Source: Syntrophaceae bacterium UBA5764 (GTDB lineage: Bacteria > Desulfobacterota > Syntrophia > Syntrophales > Smithellaceae). Taken from it: DNA of 13,485 bases. The notes under the pieces were generated by a model, which saw nothing but the letters and a program-made list of their open reading frames with translations, searched no databases and was not told the DNA's origin. This document shows, in pieces, positions 1 to 7,138 of this stretch; positions within the stretch are counted from its first letter, which is position 1; every line of letters begins with the position of its first letter. Both the position numbers and the translations under genes were made by a program. The stretch is taken from the NCBI GenBank assembly GCA_002418825.1, contig DIEW01000041.1, forward strand, positions 1,475 to 14,959. Reading direction: 5' to 3'.

Positions 1-630
1 GAACTTTGCGGCGGCACGCACGTCAGGCGCACCGGCGATATCGGCTTGTTGAAGATTGTCCATGAATCGGCAATTGCCGCCGGCGTGCGCAGAATCGAAG
101 CCGTGACCGGCAAAGAGGCGCTGGCGCATGTACAAAAAGTCGAAGAGGAATTAAATGGAACTGCGGGATTGTTTAAGGCTAGTATTCTTGAAGTTCATGA
201 TCGCGCCGAGAAATTACTCAAGCACATAAAAGAACTGGAAAAAGAAATTGAAACGCTCAAAGGAAAACTTGCCGTCAGGGATTCCGGTGATCTGATAAGC
301 CAGGCCAAAGAAATAAAAGGAGTAAAAGTGCTGGCCGCCGAGGTCGATATCACCGATGCCAAAACCTTGCGCGATTTCGGCGACAAGCTGCGTGATAAAA
401 TCGGTTCAGGCCTTATTCTCTTGGGCGGTAAAAGCGCCGACAAAGTCATGCTTCTTTGCATGGTAACAAAGGATTTGACTAAAAAATATCACGCCGGAAA
501 CATCATCAAAGAAATCGCGCCACTCGTTGGCGGCAGCGGCGGCGGTCGTCCCGACATGGCCCAGGCCGGCGGCACAAAGCCGGAAAATTTACCCCGGGCG
601 CTGGCGCATCTGGATAAAATTCTTGCTTAA
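1..630 (+). CDS. alaS: Alanyl-tRNA synthetase, C-terminal part (5' end outside window)
   Basis: The frame is open from base 1 and ends at TAA 628-630, giving 209 residues of the C-terminal part of AlaRS, which charges tRNA-Ala in the cytoplasm and clears mischarged tRNA. The first residues carry the Cys-Gly-Gly-Thr-His element (C3, H7), half of the zinc site of the editing (SAD) domain, followed by TGDIGLLKIV. Residues about 45-95 are Glu/Lys-rich and look like the coiled coil linking editing and C-Ala domains. The C-Ala (DHHA1) domain follows and ends with the glycine-rich GGSGGGRPDMAQAGG at about 177-191, a hallmark of AlaRS C-termini. A TTG at 46 is only an internal codon. The catalytic domain and first zinc-ligand pair lie upstream of the window. 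No frameshift is seen. The next gene is convergent, so alaS is last in its transcription unit. Confidence 0.96.
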   Translation, partial: ELCGGTHVRRTGDIGLLKIVHESAIAAGVRRIEAVTGKEALAHVQKVEEELNGTAGLFKASILEVHDRAEKLLKHIKELEKEIETLKGKLAVRDSGDLISQAKEIKGVKVLAAEVDITDAKTLRDFGDKLRDKIGSGLILLGGKSADKVMLLCMVTKDLTKKYHAGNIIKEIAPLVGGSGGGRPDMAQAGGTKPENLPRALAHLDKILA

Positions 631-870
631 CATTTTTTAAGAATTATTTCGAAGAACCGCCGTTTTCTTCCTAACAATAATGTGGATTTCTGCCCCTGAC
701 TTTAAAGGCGTTGTCTGCATTGTTCATCAATGTGCCTTCATCCTGGCTATGAATAAGATACGGACGTGCCGGTACTTACCATTTTGGCCATTTTCCCTGC
801 TCCCCTAGGGGGAAGATTTGTTAGATGCCTTGATTATTTTTTGCGTAATGTGCAACTTATTTACATGACG
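631..870. other. Intergenic region with an unexplained, repeat-like stretch
   Basis: About 240 bp between convergent genes, with no gene I can support. On the minus strand a frame runs from 775 to a TAG at 673-671; from the ATG at 727-725 it encodes MNNADNAFKVRGRNPHYC, with an AAGG-like element 7-8 bases upstream. On the plus strand, 680-808 is a 42-codon frame without a ribosome binding site. A perfect CCCCTAGGGG palindrome sits at 802-811. The phase change near 760-775 on the minus strand (a frame starting MAKMVSTGTSV stops just past where the other opens) gives the impression of a broken small coding sequence or a dispersed intergenic repeat. I do not recognise it securely. A weak inverted repeat, GAAGAA/TTCTTC at 651-656 and 665-670, has no T tract. 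Confidence 0.4.
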
Positions 871-890
871 AAAAAAGCAGGCCTTTTTTT
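871..890. terminator. Possible bidirectional terminator between alaS and the phosphatase gene
   Basis: The sequence AAAAAAG (871-877), a five-base loop, then CTTTTTT (883-889) forms a 7-bp A/T-flanked hairpin with a T run on either strand. It directly abuts the phosphatase stop codon (TGA, 892-890 on the minus strand) and lies in a convergent gap, as expected for a bidirectional intrinsic terminator. The stem is short, with one clear G-C pair plus the A-T pairs, so it may be weak. Its distance from the alaS stop (about 240 bp) makes service to alaS less certain. Confidence 0.4.
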
Positions 891-1489
891 CAGGGAAACA
901 GATGAGAACGGTCGTTGAATGGGTCAATTATCGTTTTGTTATTTTCCAGACGGACAATTGTTTTGGATGCCGTATCCACGCAGGAACGGCGGAATTCGTC
1001 CAGGCTGATTTCACGCAGGCGGCAAAGTATGGCGGCGATGGTGAAATTATGAGAAACGATTAATGTGTTTTTTCCGCCGCCGATTATTTTTTCTACGGCG
1101 CACCAGGCACGGTTTTGCACTTCAATCAAAGACTCGCCGTTGGGCATTTTAACCGAGGCAGGATTGGTGATCCATTTTTTCAGGAATTCTTTCTGGTCGT
1201 TCATTAGTTCCCGGAAAGACAGTCCCTCAAAATCACCCGCATCGAGTTCTATCAGTTCACATTGCGTTTGAATATCGAGGTTGTGAAACTCGTTTATTAT
1301 CCTGGCCGTCTGAATGGCTCTTTTTAGCGGGCTTACAAGAATTGCCTCAATGTTATGGTTTTTTAATGACAACGCCAGAAGTTGCGCCTGTTTTATGCCT
1401 TCGTCACTCAGTTCAACATCCGTTATCCCCTGAACGCGGCCCTCTTTATTCCAGAGGGTTTCGCCATGACGGATAAAAATCAATTGCAT
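890..1489 (-). CDS. Histidine phosphatase (phosphoglycerate mutase-like) family protein
   Basis: A 199-residue, single-domain protein of the branch-1 histidine phosphatase superfamily. The N-terminal RHGE motif (R7, H8, E10) supplies the histidine that is phosphorylated during catalysis. R57 in SPLKRAIQTA, E81 in the ELDAGDFEG segment and H147 in VSHNFT complete the usual active-site set, so it should be catalytically competent. The family includes CobC (alpha-ribazole phosphatase), GpmB/PhoE-like broad phosphatases and cofactor-dependent mutases. Length and motifs fit the CobC/PhoE/GpmB-like group, but the substrate cannot be read from sequence and no cobalamin-synthesis gene is adjacent. 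There is no signal peptide, so it is probably cytoplasmic. The ATG at 1489 has an AGGA 8 bases upstream (1498-1501) and a perfect sigma70 promoter just before it. Transcribed divergently from the K+ channel and alone on its side. Confidence 0.9.
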   Translation of the reverse strand: MQLIFIRHGETLWNKEGRVQGITDVELSDEGIKQAQLLALSLKNHNIEAILVSPLKRAIQTARIINEFHNLDIQTQCELIELDAGDFEGLSFRELMNDQKEFLKKWITNPASVKMPNGESLIEVQNRAWCAVEKIIGGGKNTLIVSHNFTIAAILCRLREISLDEFRRSCVDTASKTIVRLENNKTIIDPFNDRSHLFP

Positions 1490-1519
1490 ATTTGTTGTCC
1501 TGTTATATTTAATTTGAAG

Positions 1520-1548
1520 ATTATAAGCGCCAGCGGCATCGATGTCAA
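1520..1548 (-). promoter_or_regulatory. Perfect-consensus sigma70 promoter for the phosphatase gene
   Basis: On the minus strand, TTGACA (1548-1543) and TATAAT (1525-1520) are separated by exactly 17 bases (1542-1526), an exact match to both hexamers with optimal spacing. Transcription would start near 1513, giving a leader of about 24 nt with the AGGA ribosome site in it. A near-palindrome, GGCATCGATGTC at 1535-1546 with one mismatched pair, overlaps the -35 and could be an operator, though it may be chance. Confidence 0.8.
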
Positions 1549-1588
1549 AACTTTTATTTAACGCGTGATGATTCGTGGTGAATTAAGC

Positions 1589-1617
1589 TTGACAGGCAAG
1601 AAGTGAGTTTTTATACT
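1589..1617 (+). promoter_or_regulatory. Strong sigma70-type promoter for the K+ channel gene
   Basis: TTGACA (1589-1594), a 17-base spacer (1595-1611) and TATACT (1612-1617) match the sigma70 consensus at 11 of 12 positions. The start would lie near 1624, leaving an A/T-rich 5' leader of about 100 nt before the channel ATG at 1728. A short inverted repeat, CTTG-ACAGG-CAAG (1588-1600), overlaps the -35 box. The two divergent -35 boxes are 40 bp apart, close enough for one regulator to affect both. Confidence 0.75.
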
Positions 1618-1695
1618 CTATAAACGAAAATATAAATTTAAAAGCAATTCGTGGCAACAACTGTAAAAAACCTTGGTCTGCACAGGAAAAGCGAG

Positions 1696-1731
1696 ATGGC
1701 CGACACGCAGAAAACAAGATACCACGTATGA
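1696..1731 (+). CDS. Possible 11-codon leader ORF coupled to the K+ channel start
   Basis: An ATG at 1696 opens MADTQKTRYHV and stops at TGA 1729-1731, which overlaps the channel's ATG (1728-1730) as ATGA. An AGGA at 1684-1687 lies 8 bases before this ATG, whereas the channel ATG has no good Shine-Dalgarno of its own. This arrangement fits translational coupling, with ribosomes ending the leader and restarting on the channel. The same frame is open back to a GTG at 1651 (26 codons) but without a ribosome site there. The peptide has no recognisable function; a chance ORF remains possible. Confidence 0.35.
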   Translation: MADTQKTRYHV

Positions 1732-3425
1732 AATATTTGCCCTCCATATTCACCACAGTTTTTTCCGGCAAAATGGGTAAGCAAAATGTCCGTCTGCTTC
1801 TGAGATATATTTTTGTTCTTGCTTTGCTGATAAGTTTTTACAGCATTATTTTCCATTATTTAATGGCGGCCGAGGGGCAGAAACACTCCTGGATTACCGG
1901 TTTCTACTGGGTCTTGGTTGTCATGTCTACGTTAGGTTTCGGCGATATCACCTTCACATCAGATGTCGGCCGTTTGTTTTCTATCATTGTGCTGGCATCG
2001 GGCGTTATTTTTTTGTTGATTTTGCTTCCCTTTATTTTCATCAAGTTCTTTTTCGCGCCCTGGATGGACGCACAGGCAAAGAGCCGCGCCCCCCGTGAGT
2101 TGCCGCCGGATACGGCAGGACATGTTATCATAACAAATTATGACGCCGTGACAACAAGTCTTATCGAAAAGCTGACAAGCTATAAGCAAAATTACGTGGT
2201 CATTGTCGACAATCTTCATCGCACGCTGGAACTTTATGATCTGGGAGTTTATGTGGCGCTGGGCAGTATAGACGATCCCCAAACATACAAGCGGCTTCAA
2301 GTTCAAAACGCTGCGTTGGTGGTGGCCACGAACAGCGACCAAGTCAACACAAATGTTACTTTTACCGTCCGGGAGATGTCCGAGCGTGTTCCAATATTTG
2401 TGACGGCGGATTCCCCGCATTCGGTGGATATTTTGACTATGGCTGGAAGCTCTCATGTTTTGCTGCTTTATGACATGATCGGAAAATCACTGGCCAGCTT
2501 GACCATTGCGGGCGATTGCAAATCTAACGTCATTGGCCGTTATGAGGATCTGATTATCGCGCAGGCGCCTGTTATTGGGACGCCTTTGGAAGGGAAAACA
2601 ATCATGGAAAGTGATTTGCGCAAGCTCTACGGTCTTTCCGTGGTGGGTATTTGGGAAAGAGGTAAGTTTACCCTTCCAAGACCGGATACAATTATCGACC
2701 GCACAAGCGTTCTTGTTTTTGCTGGTTCGGCCAAGGCGCTGGATGCTTATGACGAGGTATATTCATTTTACCACATATGTAAAATAGCCGGTGACCCTGT
2801 GATTATTATCGGGGGCGGACGCGTGGGGCTGGCGGCGGCCGCGCGTTTCCGTGAAAGGGAAATTCCTTATCTGATCATAGAAAAAAACTCGAAAAAAGCC
2901 CGCCCGGGCGATAATTACGTGTTTGGCGATGCCGCGGATATAAACACGTTGGAAAAGGCCTGGTTTGAAAAAGCGCCTGCGGCATTAATCACGCCTCATG
3001 ATGACGCCACGAATATTTACCTGACGAAGTATTTGAGAAGTTTGCGGCCGGATATGCAGATACTCAGCCGCGCCAGCGCGGACAGAAATGTTTCCACGCT
3101 GCATCGCGCCGGCGCTGATTTTGTCATCTCCAATGCATCACTGGGCGCTAATATCATTTTCAATTTTCTCAGAAACGAAGATACATTGCTTCTGACCGAA
3201 GGATTGAATATCTTTCATCTTAAGGCCCCGGAGTCTCTTGTCGGGAAAACACTGCTGGAGTCCGGTATTCGCGAGAGAACCGGATGCACGGTGATCGCTA
3301 TTTCACGTGACGGGAAAATGTCCATCAATCCGGAGGCCAAAACGGTAATCAAAGAGGATGATGAGCTGGTGCTAATTGGCACGTTTGACGCGGAAAAATC
3401 TTTCCTGCGTGAAATAAAGACGTAA
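1728..3425 (+). CDS. Two-TM potassium channel with tandem RCK domains (GsuK-like)
   Basis: A 565-residue inner-membrane K+ channel. TM1 spans about 24-46, the pore helix and filter about 54-74, and TM2 about 82-110. The filter reads STLGFGD (67-73), a variant of TVGYGD in which Leu and Phe replace Val and Tyr; similar variants occur in other prokaryotic K+ channels. The cytoplasmic part holds two RCK units: RCK1-N about 132-250 with its TrkA-C-like part about 267-345, then RCK2-N about 357-475 with a second TrkA-C about 490-562. RCK2 keeps the dinucleotide-binding IGGGRVG (361-367) and an acidic residue, E385, at the end of the next strand. RCK1 has ITNYDAVT at that position and lacks the glycines, as in MthK-type RCKs. 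Tandem RCKs on a 2-TM pore resemble GsuK of Geobacter, a ligand-gated channel; nucleotide gating here is inferred. ATG 1728 is the first in-frame ATG, GTG or TTG after the promoter. Confidence 0.9.
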   Translation: MKYLPSIFTTVFSGKMGKQNVRLLLRYIFVLALLISFYSIIFHYLMAAEGQKHSWITGFYWVLVVMSTLGFGDITFTSDVGRLFSIIVLASGVIFLLILLPFIFIKFFFAPWMDAQAKSRAPRELPPDTAGHVIITNYDAVTTSLIEKLTSYKQNYVVIVDNLHRTLELYDLGVYVALGSIDDPQTYKRLQVQNAALVVATNSDQVNTNVTFTVREMSERVPIFVTADSPHSVDILTMAGSSHVLLLYDMIGKSLASLTIAGDCKSNVIGRYEDLIIAQAPVIGTPLEGKTIMESDLRKLYGLSVVGIWERGKFTLPRPDTIIDRTSVLVFAGSAKALDAYDEVYSFYHICKIAGDPVIIIGGGRVGLAAAARFREREIPYLIIEKNSKKARPGDNYVFGDAADINTLEKAWFEKAPAALITPHDDATNIYLTKYLRSLRPDMQILSRASADRNVSTLHRAGADFVISNASLGANIIFNFLRNEDTLLLTEGLNIFHLKAPESLVGKTLLESGIRERTGCTVIAISRDGKMSINPEAKTVIKEDDELVLIGTFDAEKSFLREIKT

Positions 3426-3484
3426 CAGACCTTACACAATGTTGTGTCGCAGCTAATTTGTGCAGGAAGTTGTCTTGGGACGTT

Positions 3485-6466
3485 TCAATTTTCTATCAGA
3501 TTTTCGATAATCAGCCTTTTCCCCAGCAGTTTGTTCGCCTGTTCGAGTTTTTCGCGGGCGGCGTAGACGGCAACCGCCTCCTTTTTTGTATCTGCAAAGA
3601 AATATTTATCCAGAGTTTCTCTGACTTTTTGTGAAGTAACGGAAAAAACCGCGTTTCTGAACTTTTGTCTCATTTCATCATTTAGCCCCGCGAACTGGCG
3701 CATCATGGCCGTATGCCCGTATCCCGCAGGATCCATGGGTTTATCCAGCGCCCCCAATGTGCTGATGATGGCTTTTTCCAAGTCTTCTTCGGGAAGAAGA
3801 TGACGTGAATAAAATTTTTGCGCCTCCTCAAAAATTTTGAGCGTTTGCACAATGTGCGGGTCGCGGTAGGAAAGAAAAGAAAAAAGTTTGGAAAAAGCGT
3901 CGAAAGAAGACATGCCGCCGTAAGCCCCTCCCTGCACGCGGATGTGTTTGTAAAGGTAAGTAGTGGAAAGTTCGCGGGAGACCAGCGTGAGAATCGGTGC
4001 TGCCGGGTCGTTATAGGCCGGTGCTTCGAGAACGCGGGCGACGTAAAACACCTGCGTGGGAACGGCAATGCCGGCGTGTACAGACGTCAGCTGCGGCTCT
4101 TGCCGCCTCGGTGTATCGGATTTTTCAGGAATATTTTCCAAAAGAGTTAGAATATTATTTTTGACCTCTTTGATTCCTTTTTCTTCCGCGGTGATATTGA
4201 TGAAAAGGTTTTCTTTGGTGAAAACAAGAGCTTTTAATTGCCCGAGCTTGTCGCGTAATTCTTTGTTCATTGAGTGAAAATTCTGGGCTATCCGCTGCAT
4301 AAATTTAAACTGCGTGCGGCCGTGCCATTGTTCGTCGCGCCAGCCGGGGAGAGTTAAAGCGCCCCCTGCCGCTCTCTTTGCAAAAATATGGCCGGCAGGA
4401 ACAATCGCCGACTGCAGGGAATTTTTCCTTTCCGCGATTAGATCGTACATCCTGTCGTTGTCTTGCAAGTCTCCTTCCCGCAGAATATCCGTAACAATGG
4501 CCACCGCCTGCGGAATAGTGCGGTACAATGCCTTGAAAGAAAAGATCATTTTTTGCCAATAGCCATTGCCGTCTGCGGAAAAGCCTGCAGTCAGGTCATA
4601 GCCAAAACCGCCCATATTCATAGAGATGCGCTTGGCCATTTCCTCGTAAGTAAACCCCGCGGCTCCCATCCCGGTCATGATTTTGCCTAGGAGAGGCAGG
4701 TAGGATTGGAGTTCTTCCGGAATATTGGCGATGTCAAAGGACAGATCAATATAAGCGATACCGTTGGTGAAAAGATCGTGCTCGAGAATATTTATTCCGG
4801 TGATAGTTGCGCTCTGTGAAGGAATAATTTCTATCCGGCGCGGAATTTCTTCCAATTTCAACCTGAGCAGAGTTTTCACCGCTTTCGGCGAATCCGCCTC
4901 CGACTGGAATTTCTTCAACTGTGAAGCCTGCTCGTCAATTTTCCGCAGCTCTTCTTCTGAAAAACCGGCTTTGATGGCGGCCATCTTATCAGTGAGTTTT
5001 TTATCATCACGTTCGGTGAAAGCAGGATCAGGCTCCATTACGGCCAAGAGACGATGACTATTTTCCAGCAGCCACTTTTTTGTGATTTTCTGGAAGATTC
5101 CCGGATCCTGCGTCCAGAGCTTGCGAACGTTCTCGATCGCGCGGGGAAAATCCATACCGATGAGCGGGTCGCCTTCATAGAGCCAGGTTTGAAAAACGCT
5201 GCTCATCAAGGTTATGCCGTAAGGGTAAGAGCCGCGGACAATTTCTCTGCCGTGAAATTCGACCTGATGCAAAACCCCTTCAACGAGTTCTCTGTCAAAA
5301 CCTTGATCCACGATTTGTCGTAGCGAGTCCAGAATCAATTTCTCGACTTTTTTCACGTCGGCGCTGCCGGTATTGCGCAACCCCGCGCAGAACATTATTT
5401 GCTTGAGCTCTGATTCCATGCCGCTGACGGGAGTCAGATCCTCGCCAAGACCAGAATCAATGAGCGCCTTGCGCAGAGGGCTGGCCGCACTGCCGACGAG
5501 CAGACTCGAGATGATTTCCAGTAGAAGCACCGTTTCGTAGTCTTTGTTTTCCGTGAGCATCCAGACGACGTTGACCATTGTTTTCTTTTCCAGCGATTCT
5601 TCTTTGCCCACGGGATAAAAGCATCGAACATAACGTGGTTTGGAAAAAGCCGGTTGGCTTTTAATTTCAGAATTCACGTCCGTTTTATCAAACCCCTGAA
5701 GCATTTCGGAAAGAAAGGCCAGATGCTCGCTTGTGGGGATGTCGCCGTAGAAGAAAAACCGTGCGTTGGACGGAGAATAATAACACCGGTGAAAATCTTT
5801 GAATTGTTCATAGGTGAGTTCGGGGATAAAGTCGGGATCTCCGCCGGAATCAAAAGCATAGACACTGTCGGGGTACAGATTTTCCTGAATGGATTTGTAC
5901 ATCAACGCGTCAGCGGAGGAGTAGGCGCCTTTCATTTCATTATAGACGACGCCCGAGATAGTCAGCTTGCTCGATAAGTCGCCCGGCACGGTAAATTCAA
6001 GATGATGGCCTTCCTGGAGGAACGTTTCCTTGAGCATGCGCGGGTGAAATACAAGGTCGGTGTAAACGCGCGCCAGATTGTAAAAATCAGCCTTTATTTG
6101 GCTGGCTACCGGATAAATCGTTTTGTCCGGGTAAGTAAACGCGTTGATAAAAGTTTGCATGGAAGAGCGCATTAGCTCTTTGAAGACATCCTTAAGGGGA
6201 TATTTTTCGGAGCCGGCCAGCACAGAATGTTCCAGAATGTGCGGCAGACCGGTCGAGTTTTCCGGCGGTGTCCGGAAGCATATCGCGTATACATTTTCTC
6301 GGTCAAATGAATGCAGGTGTAATACGCGTGCGCCGGTTTTTTCGTGTCTTATTTCATAAGCGGTCAAACGCAGCGCCGGCATGGTTTCTACGCGCAGCAC
6401 ATTAAACCCTTGTCTTCTATCGCCTACACCGAGAGTCGGCTGCGGAAAGTTAAGTTTATCGGGCAT
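3485..6466 (-). CDS. M16C zinc metallopeptidase, PreP/Cym1 (presequence protease) type
   Basis: A 993-residue protein with the full two-half M16C architecture of mitochondrial and plastid PreP, an oligopeptidase that degrades short unstructured peptides inside a closed chamber. The inverted zinc motif HILEH (76-80) gives H76 and H80 as ligands and E79 as the catalytic base. E177 in VVYNEMKG lies 97 residues after H80, the spacing of the third ligand in human PITRM1. In the C-terminal half, R843 and Y849 in RVQGGAYGG match the PreP substrate-binding Arg/Tyr pair with the same 6-residue spacing. There is no signal peptide, so it is probably cytoplasmic and may clear peptides left by other proteases. 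TAGAGGA at 6480-6474 lies 7 bases before the ATG. It follows pyrE by 76 bp in the same direction and is last in the minus-strand block. The downstream 59-bp convergent gap holds a small palindrome (3434-3447) but no T-tract terminator. Confidence 0.93.
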   Translation of the reverse strand: MPDKLNFPQPTLGVGDRRQGFNVLRVETMPALRLTAYEIRHEKTGARVLHLHSFDRENVYAICFRTPPENSTGLPHILEHSVLAGSEKYPLKDVFKELMRSSMQTFINAFTYPDKTIYPVASQIKADFYNLARVYTDLVFHPRMLKETFLQEGHHLEFTVPGDLSSKLTISGVVYNEMKGAYSSADALMYKSIQENLYPDSVYAFDSGGDPDFIPELTYEQFKDFHRCYYSPSNARFFFYGDIPTSEHLAFLSEMLQGFDKTDVNSEIKSQPAFSKPRYVRCFYPVGKEESLEKKTMVNVVWMLTENKDYETVLLLEIISSLLVGSAASPLRKALIDSGLGEDLTPVSGMESELKQIMFCAGLRNTGSADVKKVEKLILDSLRQIVDQGFDRELVEGVLHQVEFHGREIVRGSYPYGITLMSSVFQTWLYEGDPLIGMDFPRAIENVRKLWTQDPGIFQKITKKWLLENSHRLLAVMEPDPAFTERDDKKLTDKMAAIKAGFSEEELRKIDEQASQLKKFQSEADSPKAVKTLLRLKLEEIPRRIEIIPSQSATITGINILEHDLFTNGIAYIDLSFDIANIPEELQSYLPLLGKIMTGMGAAGFTYEEMAKRISMNMGGFGYDLTAGFSADGNGYWQKMIFSFKALYRTIPQAVAIVTDILREGDLQDNDRMYDLIAERKNSLQSAIVPAGHIFAKRAAGGALTLPGWRDEQWHGRTQFKFMQRIAQNFHSMNKELRDKLGQLKALVFTKENLFINITAEEKGIKEVKNNILTLLENIPEKSDTPRRQEPQLTSVHAGIAVPTQVFYVARVLEAPAYNDPAAPILTLVSRELSTTYLYKHIRVQGGAYGGMSSFDAFSKLFSFLSYRDPHIVQTLKIFEEAQKFYSRHLLPEEDLEKAIISTLGALDKPMDPAGYGHTAMMRQFAGLNDEMRQKFRNAVFSVTSQKVRETLDKYFFADTKKEAVAVYAAREKLEQANKLLGKRLIIENLIEN

Positions 6467-6542
6467 GAAAAAATCCTCTACGTATCCGAAAAATTCAGGA
6501 AAATGAGTGCAGTATTTATTTGAAAACCGCGGAAAATATTTT

Positions 6543-7118
6543 TTACTTTGTTTTCACACGTCGGTTCATTATTTCTGTTCGTGTAAACACGGCTTCGATG
6601 TCACTTACATGCTGAAGAATGTTTTCCCGGCCGCCTTCTTCGCGGTCAATGAGCGCCACGACTTTTTCCACAATCAGCCCCGTCTTTCGCGCCCGCTGAA
6701 TCGCCATGATTGTCGAGGCACCCGTGGTAATGACGTCGTCAATAATAACCACTTTTTCACCCGGCAAAACGTTTCCTTCGATGGCGCTTTTTGTGCCGTG
6801 CTCTTTTACGTCTTTACGAACGATAAATGATTTTATCGGCTTGCCTTTTTGGAAAGATATGACAGAAAGAGAGTTGGCAATCGGATCCGCGCCCAGCGTG
6901 AGTCCTCCTGCGGCGGTGATATCGTTTTTTCTGAGCATGTCGAAAATAATTTCTCCGATGAGATTCATCCCTTCCGGATCGAGTGTGGTCGGCTTGCAGT
7001 TAAAATAGTAATTGCTTTTCTTGCCGGAAGCGAGCGTGAAAGGAGGATCTTCGCTGTATTTAAAAGATCTTTCAATAATGATGTCGGCAAGTTTTTTTTT
7101 CTTTTCTTCGATGGTCAT
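6543..7118 (-). CDS. pyrE: Orotate phosphoribosyltransferase
   Basis: A 191-residue enzyme that joins orotate to PRPP to make orotidine 5'-phosphate in de novo pyrimidine synthesis (cytoplasm). The PRPP-binding signature VVIIDDVITTGAS lies at about 123-135. The flexible catalytic loop RKDVKEHGTK (101-110) has the Lys and His-Gly typical of OPRTases, and SGKKSNYYFNC (31-41) is the orotate/PRPP-contacting region. Length fits the bacterial short type. The frame is open further upstream to 7238, inside tonB, but GAGGAA at 7130-7125 points to the ATG pair at 7121/7118. I chose 7118 (6-base spacing) over 7121 (3-base). The gene starts 20 bp after the tonB stop and is followed after 76 bp by the M16C peptidase. 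No other pyr gene is in view. Confidence 0.95.
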   Translation of the reverse strand: MTIEEKKKKLADIIIERSFKYSEDPPFTLASGKKSNYYFNCKPTTLDPEGMNLIGEIIFDMLRKNDITAAGGLTLGADPIANSLSVISFQKGKPIKSFIVRKDVKEHGTKSAIEGNVLPGEKVVIIDDVITTGASTIMAIQRARKTGLIVEKVVALIDREEGGRENILQHVSDIEAVFTRTEIMNRRVKTK

Positions 7119-7124
7119 CATATG

Positions 7125-7130
7125 TTCCTC
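7125..7130 (-). promoter_or_regulatory. Ribosome binding site that fixes the pyrE start
   Basis: GAGGAA on the minus strand lies in the 20-bp gap after the tonB stop codon and ahead of two adjacent ATGs at 7121 and 7118. It rules against the 40-codon longer start at 7238, which would overlap most of the TonB C-terminal domain. Confidence 0.7.
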
Positions 7131-7138
7131 AATTTCTC

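Noticed and set aside
651..670. GAAGAA/TTCTTC hairpin as the alaS terminator
   Set aside because: A 6-bp weak stem with an 8-base loop and no following T run.
680..808. Plus-strand 42-codon frame after alaS
   Set aside because: No ribosome binding site and no recognisable protein; it probably shadows the repeat-like sequence on the other strand.
3434..3447. ACACAATGTTGTGT palindrome as a terminator between the channel and the M16C gene
   Set aside because: It is a perfect 14-bp palindrome, but there is no T tract on either strand and the loop would be too small. It may be a protein site or chance.
3703..6359. Several open frames of 60-120 codons opposite or inside the M16C gene
   Set aside because: They lie wholly inside a well-supported 993-codon gene, have no ribosome sites or recognisable domains, and reflect the codon bias of the real gene.
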